A stretch of 53,228 bases of DNA from the IMG/VR virus record IMGVR_UViG_3300048029_000117, positions 1-53,228 of that record, one strand, 5' to 3'. Below the pieces are notes generated by a model, which was not told the origin of the DNA, made no database searches, and was given only the letters and a program-made list of their open reading frames with translations. Positions 6,914 through 13,918 of this stretch are shown piece after piece. Source of the stretch: a virus. How positions within the stretch are numbered: position 1 is the first letter of the stretch; the number at the start of each line of letters is the position of its first letter. A program made the position numbers and the translations under genes.

Positions 6914-7476
6914 TTGACGGTGTAAATTTGACAGATTGTAAAACATTAGAAGAATACTGCGAAAAGAAAACTGCAGAATACAAAGCAAATGGTTGGTCAA
7001 CAGTCAGTTGTCAAATAGAATTTTACAACGATGCTGGTGTGTATACTCTTGAAGATGCCATCAAATGGGAACTTTATGGTACGTATTCAGACATACATAA
7101 AGATGCTCGTGGGTTTAGACCTAGATTTAACTTTTTAGAGTATACTGTAAACGAACTTGAAGAAATGATTGACGATGTTTCAGAAGAAGCAAAAGAAATT
7201 GCAGAAATGGAACGAAGAGAAGAAAGACGTGCATGGGTAAATCTTAGAAAAGAAATTATTGACCATGCAGAGTATTTTAATATTTCTTTGAAAAAATCAT
7301 TAGAAGAAAATATCATAAAAGCAGATGTTATGTATGGTGACACTGGTCAAGTAGATTTAGGGTATTACTGTTATAAAAGAGGTATACCTTTTTCAAAGTA
7401 CAAGATTATTACTAAAGTCTTAGAGCAAAAAGTCGAAGAGAAATATGGTGATAAAATAGTAAACATAGAGGTGTGA
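6910..7476 (+). CDS. Early protein of unknown function (188 aa)
   Basis: 188 residues, ATGA-coupled to the upstream gene. It has an N-terminal part with scattered aromatics (WSTVSCQIEFYND), a very acidic middle helix (about residues 75-105, ELEEMIDDVSEEAKEIAEME) and a Lys-rich C terminus. No catalytic motif stands out. Translational coupling suggests that it works in fixed ratio with the 139-aa protein. Confidence 0.65.
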   Translation: MIDGVNLTDCKTLEEYCEKKTAEYKANGWSTVSCQIEFYNDAGVYTLEDAIKWELYGTYSDIHKDARGFRPRFNFLEYTVNELEEMIDDVSEEAKEIAEMERREERRAWVNLRKEIIDHAEYFNISLKKSLEENIIKADVMYGDTGQVDLGYYCYKRGIPFSKYKIITKVLEQKVEEKYGDKIVNIEV

Positions 7477-7480
7477 TAAT

Positions 7481-7666
7481 ATGAAACTTGTTTTAAAAAC
7501 ATACAAAGGTGATATCTTATCAAGGGTTGAACAAAAAGAACCCTTGTCAAAAAGATATTTAATTGAAAGAGAAAGTGGCGAAGTGATTCAGTTAAACTGT
7601 TATCATTATGGACCACATCAAGCAGAAGCAATATTGAGAGGTGAACCATGGGTTATACACAAGTAG
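7481..7666 (+). CDS. Small protein of unknown function (61 aa)
   Basis: 61 residues with AGAGGTG upstream of the ATG. Beta-rich pattern (LVLKTYKGDIL, YLIERESGEVIQL) followed by a short helix, suggesting a compact SH3-like or swapped-hairpin domain. Its last 19 bases overlap the start of a 26-residue membrane peptide in another frame. Confidence 0.6.
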   Translation: MKLVLKTYKGDILSRVEQKEPLSKRYLIERESGEVIQLNCYHYGPHQAEAILRGEPWVIHK

Positions 7667-7728
7667 TCTTGACAATTTTTGTTTCATTGTATATAATACT
7701 ACTTTTAACATATATGGGTATAGTATAA
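7648..7728 (+). CDS. Tiny membrane peptide (26 aa)
   Basis: 26 residues, too short for usual gene callers. GAGAGGTG lies 6 bases before the ATG, and the stop overlaps the next start (TAATG). After MGYTQ almost all residues are hydrophobic, forming one transmembrane helix. A consensus sigma70 promoter (7669-7697) lies wholly within this frame: TTG ACA are two of its codons. Either the peptide is real and the promoter is nested in it, or the frame is fortuitous and the promoter explains the sequence. The ribosome site plus exact coupling favour a real product. Confidence 0.5.
   Translation: MGYTQVVLTIFVSLYIILLLTYMGIV
7669..7697 (+). promoter_or_regulatory. Sigma70-type promoter nested in the 26-aa gene
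   Basis: TTGACA (7669-7674), 17-base spacer, TATAAT (7692-7697). Expected start about 7704, giving a leader of about 24 bases for the gene at 7728. Confidence 0.8.
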
Positions 7729-7961
7729 TGATTATAATTGATTTATTAATAATTGGTGGTTTTATTGGTATTGGCATCATCATAGCATCTTTGATAGTTA
7801 AAGATGTACGAAAAAGTCTTAAAGTGAAAAAACATATTGATAATCTACCAGAAAAAAGAGAAGATAGACCAGGTGTTGCAATAAGTAATAAACCACCACT
7901 TACTGGTAAAGGTCAATTTGATAAACAAAGAACTACGTATACAGAAGGTGACAATACATGA
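7728..7961 (+). CDS. Small membrane-anchored protein (77 aa)
   Basis: 77 residues. The start at 7728 gives an N-terminal hydrophobic helix of about 24 residues (MIIIDLLIIGGFIGIGIII) followed by a basic and polar tail, so it should be anchored by its N terminus with a cytoplasmic tail of about 50 residues. There is no strong ribosome site; TAATG coupling to the 26-aa peptide or the promoter at 7669 would supply translation. The ORF extends to 7641 but that start lies inside the other two genes. Function unknown. Confidence 0.6.
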   Translation: MIIIDLLIIGGFIGIGIIIASLIVKDVRKSLKVKKHIDNLPEKREDRPGVAISNKPPLTGKGQFDKQRTTYTEGDNT

Positions 7962-8542
7962 ATGTTTTTTATTTAGACCACCACACACAGAGGTGTGCAA
8001 AGCAACATGTAGATAAACATGTTGTCAAAATGATAGTTGAGTATGCTCAGTTATTATCAACTGCTCACAGAGTTTTAGATGGTGAAGAATATGAAGGCAG
8101 AACTGCAAACAATCGCAGAATTCGTAGATTTAAAATGGCAGATTCAAACATAGAAAATACATTGTATAAAGCAAGTCATATTAATCACCCAAGTGCAATA
8201 TGGGTCAGACAGAGTTCTCAACATTATCGATGGTTGTATCGTTTGTTTATGTGGTTGTGTGTTGAATATACGTATCGATATGGTAAAATTCATTCTACAG
8301 AGAGATTACTAGGTAAATTACTAGGTAATATTCCTAAGAATATAAAAGACAATGGGTTCGTAGAACCTCCACAAGCAATGCCAGATTATTGTAAAATACC
8401 TGGTGATTCAATCAAAGCATATCAAAAATATTATGTTGAAGAAAAGATTGGGTTTGCAAAGTGGACTAAACGTGATATACCAAATTGGTTTGTCGCAGAA
8501 GCATATGCAGGATTTGGTGAACCCGCTGGTTATGCCAGTTAG
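7958..8542 (+). CDS. Conserved phage protein of unknown function (194 aa)
   Basis: 194 residues, ATGA-coupled to the 77-aa membrane protein. It has the recognisable pattern of a widespread but uncharacterised phage family: FYLDHHTQRCAKQHVDKHVVKMIVE at the start with repeated His, then NHPSAIWVRQSSQHYRWLY in the middle and PPQAMPDYCK near the end. The cluster of conserved His and Asp residues suggests a metal-binding enzyme, but no reaction is known to me. Length is normal for the family. Confidence 0.7.
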   Translation: MNVFYLDHHTQRCAKQHVDKHVVKMIVEYAQLLSTAHRVLDGEEYEGRTANNRRIRRFKMADSNIENTLYKASHINHPSAIWVRQSSQHYRWLYRLFMWLCVEYTYRYGKIHSTERLLGKLLGNIPKNIKDNGFVEPPQAMPDYCKIPGDSIKAYQKYYVEEKIGFAKWTKRDIPNWFVAEAYAGFGEPAGYAS

Positions 8543-8579
8543 GTTTTAATTTAAATGTCAAACATACGAGAGGTATAAA

Positions 8580-9275
8580 ATGGCGAGACAAATAGGTAAA
8601 GAAGCACTTCCATCAATGATGAAGTATGCTTTTAATGATGGTAAGATACCAGAGAAAGAAAAACAGTATATCAAAATGATATTGACTGGTGGTAGTTCAT
8701 CTGGTGTATATAAAGAAGAACTAGTTCTTCATAAGTTAGGTTATGAGTTAAATGAAAATACTCATGATTATGATGGGTATGTGGACGGCAGACCAGTAGA
8801 AGTAAAATCTGAGTCTTATATTCCTTTATCAGAAACAAATAAGACAAAAAAAGCATGTAGTGGTGCTATTGCATTTGGTTCTCCAGCAAATCCAAAACAA
8901 AAAGCAAATCAGTTTAGTAAAGATGACATGTTATGTGTAGTAACTAGTTGGACATCTAATGGTAAATGTATTGCTATATTTGAGTTTGATTGGAAAGATT
9001 CTGAACTTCACAGTAAAATGAAAACATACAAACCAAATTCATCTTCTGCATTTAAAGGAACTGCAAACGATTTTAAAGATTGTAAAAGTTTGACAGTTAG
9101 TTATGCAAATCCTAAATATTTTAAATATTTAAGTTCAACAATGCAAGAAATTGTAAAACCTAGTATCATGGCAGATATAGATGCTTTATCTAAAGAAGAA
9201 ATTCTAGCAGAAGTTTGTAAAGGTAAAGGTGAACAACTTAAGGAAATGTATTTCGAATGTCTCATATCTTCTTAG
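8580..9275 (+). CDS. Putative PD-(D/E)XK-type endonuclease
   Basis: 231 residues with GAGAGGT upstream. Residues about 41-78 give the core pattern of restriction-type nucleases: a helix with Glu46-Glu47, then YDGYVDGRPVEVKSES with Asp65, Glu74 and Lys76 (D-x8-E-V-K). Conserved Ser/Gly loops precede it. No partner methyltransferase of the DNA type lies beside it. Possible roles are host DNA breakdown, exclusion of rival phages or a homing-type function. The call rests on the motif alone. Confidence 0.5.
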   Translation: MARQIGKEALPSMMKYAFNDGKIPEKEKQYIKMILTGGSSSGVYKEELVLHKLGYELNENTHDYDGYVDGRPVEVKSESYIPLSETNKTKKACSGAIAFGSPANPKQKANQFSKDDMLCVVTSWTSNGKCIAIFEFDWKDSELHSKMKTYKPNSSSAFKGTANDFKDCKSLTVSYANPKYFKYLSSTMQEIVKPSIMADIDALSKEEILAEVCKGKGEQLKEMYFECLISS

Positions 9276-9538
9276 AGTTAGAAAGAACTACAGTAGTTAA
9301 AACTCTTATAAATAACATTGTAGATATCAAATTTCTTAAAGAGAAAGATGGTGGTACAAGAGACATGAAATGTACTCTTATGGAATCTGAAATACCAGAT
9401 GATAAAATGCCAAAGTCAGAAATGCTTTGGCACTATCAAGATACAGATAGAGTTATCAAAGTATTTGATTTAGATGTTCAACAGTGGAGAGCATTTCGTC
9501 TAGAGAATTTAATAAAGTTTGATATTGACTTTACTTGA
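9257..9538 (+). CDS. Small SH3-barrel-like phage protein (DUF2693-type)
   Basis: 93 residues, overlapping the nuclease gene by 19 bases. The layout matches a small phage family: a short helix, then FLKEKDGGTRDMKCTLMESEIP, a gap, and a C-terminal FDLDVQQWRAFRLENLIKF. In that family the final Trp-Arg-x-Phe-Arg closes a small beta barrel. Function unknown; possibly nucleic-acid or protein binding. A consensus-like promoter for the next gene lies over its last codons. Confidence 0.6.
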   Translation: MSHIFLELERTTVVKTLINNIVDIKFLKEKDGGTRDMKCTLMESEIPDDKMPKSEMLWHYQDTDRVIKVFDLDVQQWRAFRLENLIKFDIDFT

Positions 9539-9553
9539 TTCTCCTGATATAAT
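9525..9553 (+). promoter_or_regulatory. Sigma70-type promoter, extended -10, for the TAGT-like gene
   Basis: TTGACT (9525-9530), 17-base spacer, TGATATAAT with the hexamer at 9548-9553. It lies over the end of the upstream gene. Expected transcription start about 9560. Confidence 0.75.
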
Positions 9554-9583
9554 ACAACGAATACAAATAATACGTGAGAATAC
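9551..9583 (+). promoter_or_regulatory. AATAC-repeat leader shared with gp32
   Basis: Four AATAC copies at 9551, 9560, 9569 and 9579, the last touching the ATG. The first 17 bases are identical to 12898-12914 upstream of gp32. There is no good Shine-Dalgarno sequence (only GTGAG). Candidate unstructured RNA operator; the function is inferred. Confidence 0.45.
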
Positions 9584-11116
9584 ATGGAAGAAGTAAAAGA
9601 AAGTGCATCGTATGATAATTATCTAGATACAGATAATAGAATTCAAGATGACTACAAAGCAACATTAGATAAGTATGTCGGCGAAGAACTGACTACTGCC
9701 CTCCCCGATAAAGTTTTAACAAGAGAAGAAAAAGCAGGTGTGCATAAAGTTTTGTATGTGCATTTTCGTAATGTCGATGACATGGTAGAATACTGCTCTT
9801 TGATTGGTCAATGTATAGACTACAAAACTAAAGTTGCATTTTATCCACAAGCAGACCCTGAGACTTCACTATTTGGTGAAGAAGAAGAACCTACTGGTAT
9901 TAAGATTGATAAAAACTTATTACTTCCTCGTTCTAAAAACAAGAGTGAGTCTGCATTAGATATTGAAGTCAATGAAGGTGTGACAGATGTAAATGCAAAA
10001 TGGAAAGAACATTGGGTTGACATGCCAGAATATGTGCAAGAAGATAACCCATCGTTTCGTACAATACATATGCATTTTCGTACAGAAAAACATTATCAAG
10101 ACTTTGCTAAACGTATTGGTCAAGAACTTACAGAAAAAACAAATGCTATCTGGCACCCTAAGTTAGATATTACAAAGAATAGATTTCTTCGATGGGTAGA
10201 TGACGGGTTTACTTTTCCACTCAGACACCCAATGTATATTGTCTCGAAAGGTCGTGCAGATTCAATGATTACATCTAGGTCTTTATCACGTATGAAGATA
10301 CCACATTATATCGTAGTCGAACCACAAGACATGCAAGACTATGACAAAGCACTTGACACGTTTGATATTCGTGAATATGTGACATTATTAGAAGCACCAT
10401 TTTCAAATCATGGTGATGGACCAGGTCGTGCAAGAAACTGGGCATGGGACCACTCAATTAGTATTGGTGCAACAAGTCATTGGGTACTAGATGATAATCT
10501 AGCAGACTTCTACAGATTACATAACAATGAAAGAATACGATTCGAAAGTTCTACAGGTTTTCGTGTCATGGAAGATTTCGTTGACAGATACGATAATGTT
10601 TATATTGCTGGTCCTCAGTATCGATTCTTTATCGCACCAAATCAAAAGTATCCACCATATGTTGCAAATACTAGAATCTATTCTTGTTTGTTAATACGTA
10701 ACGATTGTAAACACAGATGGCGTGGTAGATACAACGAAGATACAGATATTTGTTTAAGAGTTATGAAAGATGGCGATGTTTGTTTGCAGTTCAATGCATT
10801 CATGCAGGGTAAGATGGCAACTCAAACAGTTAGTGGTGGTAATACTGCAGAATTCTATCATGCAGAAAATACAGATGCAATGAAAGAAGGTTACAATACT
10901 GATGGTACTATTAATAAGTCTCAGATGCTGGCAGACATGCACCCAGACGTTGCCACGGTCGTCTGGCGATACGGAAGATGGCATCACCATGTAAACTATA
11001 ATCCATTTAAGAAAAACAAACTTAAATTCAAAGACAACATACATCTATCTACAGGTGTGAATAATTACAATATGATTCTCGATAGAAACTTTCAAGACCC
11101 GAGATTCAGTAAGTGA
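9584..11116 (+). CDS. TAGT-like (TET/JBP-associated) glycosyltransferase, candidate DNA-base modifier
   Basis: 510 residues. The C-terminal part (from about residue 215) has the pattern I associate with the TAGT glycosyltransferases of phages: PMYIVSKGR, then YIVVEPQD, PGRARNWAWDHS, HWVLDDN (metal site, residues 303-305), NTRIYSCLLI, RGRYNEDTDICLR (383-388) and a late RWHH. In that family the enzyme is thought to place sugars on hydroxylated pyrimidines in DNA. The N-terminal part holds a duplicated motif, VHFRNVDDMVEY...LIGQ near residue 60 and MHFRTEKHYQDF...RIGQ near 164. No TET-type dioxygenase is seen in the window. It is coupled by overlap to a second glycosyltransferase. Confidence 0.6.
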   Translation: MEEVKESASYDNYLDTDNRIQDDYKATLDKYVGEELTTALPDKVLTREEKAGVHKVLYVHFRNVDDMVEYCSLIGQCIDYKTKVAFYPQADPETSLFGEEEEPTGIKIDKNLLLPRSKNKSESALDIEVNEGVTDVNAKWKEHWVDMPEYVQEDNPSFRTIHMHFRTEKHYQDFAKRIGQELTEKTNAIWHPKLDITKNRFLRWVDDGFTFPLRHPMYIVSKGRADSMITSRSLSRMKIPHYIVVEPQDMQDYDKALDTFDIREYVTLLEAPFSNHGDGPGRARNWAWDHSISIGATSHWVLDDNLADFYRLHNNERIRFESSTGFRVMEDFVDRYDNVYIAGPQYRFFIAPNQKYPPYVANTRIYSCLLIRNDCKHRWRGRYNEDTDICLRVMKDGDVCLQFNAFMQGKMATQTVSGGNTAEFYHAENTDAMKEGYNTDGTINKSQMLADMHPDVATVVWRYGRWHHHVNYNPFKKNKLKFKDNIHLSTGVNNYNMILDRNFQDPRFSK

Positions 11117-12171
11117 AAATAGTTTTACCCTACTCAGCACATAAAGGTTTTGATGTCAATTCAACCAAGATGGTTGGTGGCATAGAAAAGTTTATTAAAG
11201 ATGTCGCAGATAATTTTGATGTCTTACCTGTTCGTGTGACAGAAGAAGATAAGAAAGCAAACAAGATAAGACAGATAATTGAATCAGCAATTGGTCGACA
11301 CGAACCAGATATGCTTATGTTAAATCAATTGGGTATGGGTAATTATCTTTCGAAACTAGGCATACCAATCGTTGCAATCTGGCATGAACCACTGATTAGA
11401 ACTATTGCACTTGAAAACAAATGCAACTATTTAAAACAATTGCAATCGTTAAATGCTCATGTTTATATGGTAAGTGAATATCAAGAAGAATGGTTTAGAG
11501 AGCAATCAATTAGAACTACTGGGTCAGACTTCGATGAAATACATGGTCACATTCACCCGTCTTATTTAAAAGGTGATGAAGTAGTTTATGCTAAAAAACC
11601 TTATGACGTTGGCACGATTGGGTCTGCATATGAAAGCAAGAATCCATTCTACGTTCACAAACAATCTGTTAACGAACTAGACAGTTTAGTGTTAACAAAT
11701 GATATTGCATATAAAAGTAATGCAGAATATTTAGATAAGAATAGACATTGGCAAGAACCACAGACAACTTTGTTTGACTTAGACCATAATGTTGTTCTTG
11801 AAACAATAGCAAAATGTAAAGTATTCTGTTCAACATGTCCAGAAGAATCATATGGTATTACTGCTCAAGAGGCATTGGGTCATGGATTACCTGCAATATT
11901 AATTACAGATAAATCTAATAAACATGCAAGTGAATCAATAGCAGTACATAAAACTCACTATCGTAAACTACCGAAGAGTTGTAGTAAAGCAGACTTCGTT
12001 GCAACAGTAAAAGAGTTAAGTAAATTACCACATACAACTAGACTAGACATTTCAGAAAAAACTAAAGAAAAACATAGTCTACAAAATTGGAAACAACAAC
12101 TGAAAAATATCTTCGATAAACGTCTCGCAGACAAGAATGTAAAAAATTCACTGGTTGACTTTTTCGTTTAA
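11113..12171 (+). CDS. GT4-like (GT-B) glycosyltransferase
   Basis: 352 residues with a GTG start at 11113 that overlaps the stop of the TAGT-like gene (GTGA). The N terminus has the GT-B layout with a glycine loop (MVGGIEKFIKD). The C-terminal domain has the donor-site signature TCPEESYGITAQEALGHGLPAIL, with the Glu-x7-Glu spacing of GT4 retaining enzymes. Tight coupling suggests that it acts on the same acceptor as the TAGT-like enzyme, perhaps extending a first sugar; this is inference. A promoter for the next gene lies over its last codons. Confidence 0.75.
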   Translation: MKIVLPYSAHKGFDVNSTKMVGGIEKFIKDVADNFDVLPVRVTEEDKKANKIRQIIESAIGRHEPDMLMLNQLGMGNYLSKLGIPIVAIWHEPLIRTIALENKCNYLKQLQSLNAHVYMVSEYQEEWFREQSIRTTGSDFDEIHGHIHPSYLKGDEVVYAKKPYDVGTIGSAYESKNPFYVHKQSVNELDSLVLTNDIAYKSNAEYLDKNRHWQEPQTTLFDLDHNVVLETIAKCKVFCSTCPEESYGITAQEALGHGLPAILITDKSNKHASESIAVHKTHYRKLPKSCSKADFVATVKELSKLPHTTRLDISEKTKEKHSLQNWKQQLKNIFDKRLADKNVKNSLVDFFV

Positions 12172-12183
12172 ATATGTTATAAT
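12155..12183 (+). promoter_or_regulatory. Sigma70-type promoter, extended -10
   Basis: TTGACT (12155-12160), 17-base spacer, TGTTATAAT with the hexamer at 12178-12183. It overlaps the GT4 gene end and drives the gene at 12211, which has ACGAGAGGT as ribosome site. Confidence 0.8.
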
Positions 12184-12210
12184 AGCATTTTAGACGAGAG
12201 GTATATAAAT

Positions 12211-12600
12211 ATGAATAGAGAACTATTTGTGAAAAAAAGAAAAGTATATAAACAAAACCCGAAACCATTTGAATGGGAACATGGTAGTTATAATGCTGGT
12301 GAAATAATAAATGGCAGTTGGGTATACTACGACTACTATGGCAAAGACGTTGACAATCCAGAAAATAATAGATACGAAGAAAATCCCCATACTTTTAAAT
12401 GGGCATTTACAGACGATAAGTATAATAATTATACAAGTCTTATCATAACTTGGAAACACATAAAGATAATCGAGAACAATGCACCTGTCACACCCTATGG
12501 TTTGAAAAGGTGGATATGTGACGTAATCTTAAAGGAACAAAATGACGAAACAAGAGAAAGAAACAACAAAAAAGCAAGAGAAAGAAGAAGCAGTAAATAA
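12211..12600 (+). CDS. Early protein of unknown function (129 aa)
   Basis: 129 residues, rich in Trp, Tyr, Asn and Lys, with a basic N terminus and a very basic C-terminal tail (RERNNKKARERRSSK). No family recognised; RNA or DNA binding is possible from the charge alone. Its 3' end overlaps the gp33 start by 59 bases in another frame, so the tail codes for two proteins at once. Confidence 0.6.
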   Translation: MNRELFVKKRKVYKQNPKPFEWEHGSYNAGEIINGSWVYYDYYGKDVDNPENNRYEENPHTFKWAFTDDKYNNYTSLIITWKHIKIIENNAPVTPYGLKRWICDVILKEQNDETRERNNKKARERRSSK

Positions 12601-12814
12601 TAATTTTCTGACAAAGAAAAAGTTTACTGAAATGATTCTTGAATCTGTTAAGAATGATGGACATGGATACATTGATGCTATTGTCCATATATGTGAAAAG
12701 AACAACATAGAATTAGAAGACATAAAAAAATATATATCTCCAGCAATCAAAGACCAAGTTGAAGCAGAAGGTATGGATTTGCATATGTTACCTAAAGGGA
12801 ATACATTGTTTTAA
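12542..12814 (+). CDS. 33: gp33-like late-transcription coactivator
   Basis: 90 residues, AAAGGA upstream. After a charged, disordered N terminus the body reads FLTKKKFTEMILE, YIDAIVHICEKNNIELEDIKKYISP and ends GMDLHMLPKGNTLF, the pattern of T4-type gp33 from marine phages. In T4, gp33 links RNA polymerase (with the late sigma gp55) to the gp45 sliding clamp and so allows strong late transcription. Its presence fits the many TATAAATA promoters here. gp55 and gp45 are not in the window. Placed directly upstream of gp32. Confidence 0.75.
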   Translation: MTKQEKETTKKQEKEEAVNNNFLTKKKFTEMILESVKNDGHGYIDAIVHICEKNNIELEDIKKYISPAIKDQVEAEGMDLHMLPKGNTLF

Positions 12815-12821
12815 ACAATGT
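12803..12821 (+). other. Perfect 9-bp palindrome at the end of gp33
   Basis: ACATTGTTT and AAACAATGT separated by one base, overlapping the gp33 stop. There is no T-run after it, so it is not a classic terminator; it may be an RNA 3'-end stabiliser or weak terminator before the gp32 promoter. Confidence 0.4.
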
Positions 12822-12831
12822 TAAATAATGC

Positions 12832-12860
12832 TTGACTTTATTTGTGCAAACAAGTATAAT
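12832..12860 (+). promoter_or_regulatory. Sigma70-type promoter for gp32
   Basis: TTGACT (12832-12837), 17-base spacer, TATAAT (12855-12860). Expected start about 12867 gives a 58-base leader. Confidence 0.8.
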
Positions 12861-12897
12861 GACAGCAATTTTATATTATGTGTAAGTGGACAAAAAT

Positions 12898-12924
12898 AAT
12901 ACAACGAATACAAAGGAGAAATAC
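12898..12924 (+). promoter_or_regulatory. gp32 leader with AATAC repeats, candidate autogenous operator
   Basis: AATAC at 12898, 12907 and 12920, with AAGGAG between the second and third; 12898-12914 is identical to 9551-9567. In T4, gp32 represses its own mRNA by binding an unstructured leader that covers the ribosome site. This A-rich repeated leader would suit that role; inference. Confidence 0.5.
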
Positions 12925-13851
12925 ATGTCATTCGCAAACTTAAAGACCAATAGAACAGATGTCTCAAAACTCGTTTCAGCGGTGCAAGAAGCATCGGGTG
13001 CCACAACTCAGAAGAAATCGTATGAAGACGAAAGATTCTGGAAACCAACTGTCGATGAATCAGGTAATGGGTATGCCGTTATTAGATTCTTACCAGCAGG
13101 TGAAGGTCAAGAATTACCATGGGTAAGATACTTTGACCACTTCTTCAAGGGCCCTACAGGTCAATGGTATGTAGAGAAGTCTCTTACATCTATTGGTCAA
13201 AAAGACCCATTGGGTGAATTGAATTCTAGATTATGGAATTCTGGTATAGATGCAGATAAAGAAACTGCAAGAAATCAAAAACGTAGACTACACCATGTAG
13301 TAAACATTCTTGTTGTCTCAGACCCTGCAAACCGTGCCAATGAAGGTAAAGTCTTTTTATATGACTTTGGTAAAAAAATCATGGACAAGATTATGGACGT
13401 GATGCAACCTCAATTCCCTGGTGAAGAACCTGTCAATCCGTTTGACTTTTGGAATGGTGCAGACTTTGAACTAAAGATTACTAATGTTGCTGGTTACAGA
13501 AACTACGATAAATCTTCATTCAAACCTACTACATCATTATACGATGCAGACGAAACAAAACTAGAAGCAACATATAATGCTATGTTTGATGTTGCTGAGT
13601 TCGTTGAACCTACCAACTATAAAACATATGATGAACTAAAACAGAGATTATCTGTAGTTCTGGGTGAAGCAGTTGGTGAAGGTATGACTCAAAAAAGTGA
13701 GGACTTAACTAAGACCGCAGAAGCAGTTGAACCATCTTCGATGGAAACACCTGTCGTATCTGCAAGTGCGCCAGCACCAGAAGTTAATGCTACTGAATCA
13801 GATGATGAAACTTTGAGTTATTTTGCTAAACTGGCAAATGACGAATCGTAA
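12925..13851 (+). CDS. 32: gp32 single-stranded DNA-binding protein
   Basis: 308 residues. The start at 12925 follows AAAGGAG by 6 bases and gives the usual N terminus (MSFANLK...). Core blocks include YAVIRFLPAGEGQELPWV, WYVEKSLTSIG, SRLWNSG and NPFDFWNGADFELKI, matching gp32 of marine T4-like phages; the C terminus is acidic (ESDDETLSYFAKL), the part that in T4 contacts replication partners. The protein has no cysteine at all, so the structural zinc site of T4 gp32 is absent. It coats single-stranded DNA in replication, recombination and repair. Has its own promoter and is closed by tandem terminators. Confidence 0.9.
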   Translation: MSFANLKTNRTDVSKLVSAVQEASGATTQKKSYEDERFWKPTVDESGNGYAVIRFLPAGEGQELPWVRYFDHFFKGPTGQWYVEKSLTSIGQKDPLGELNSRLWNSGIDADKETARNQKRRLHHVVNILVVSDPANRANEGKVFLYDFGKKIMDKIMDVMQPQFPGEEPVNPFDFWNGADFELKITNVAGYRNYDKSSFKPTTSLYDADETKLEATYNAMFDVAEFVEPTNYKTYDELKQRLSVVLGEAVGEGMTQKSEDLTKTAEAVEPSSMETPVVSASAPAPEVNATESDDETLSYFAKLANDES

Positions 13852-13878
13852 AACTTGTTAATATAAAAACAAGTTTTT
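13851..13878 (+). terminator. Intrinsic terminator 1 after gp32
   Basis: Stem AAACTTGTT (13851-13859) with AACAAGTTT (13868-13876), followed by T residues. Weaker of the two. Confidence 0.6.
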
Positions 13879-13879
13879 A

Positions 13880-13918
13880 AGGGCGATACTAATTACCTCT
13901 CAGTATCGCCCTTTTTTT
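13880..13918 (+). terminator. Strong intrinsic terminator 2 after gp32
   Basis: Stem AGGGCGATACT (13880-13890) with AGTATCGCCCT (13902-13912), 11-base loop, then seven T. It separates the plus-strand early block from the converging minus-strand tail genes; the tape-measure stop lies within the T-run. Confidence 0.9.

Noticed and set aside
12803-12821. Calling the gp33-end palindrome a terminator
   Set aside because: No T-run follows and the stem is AT-rich; kept only as a hairpin of unknown role.
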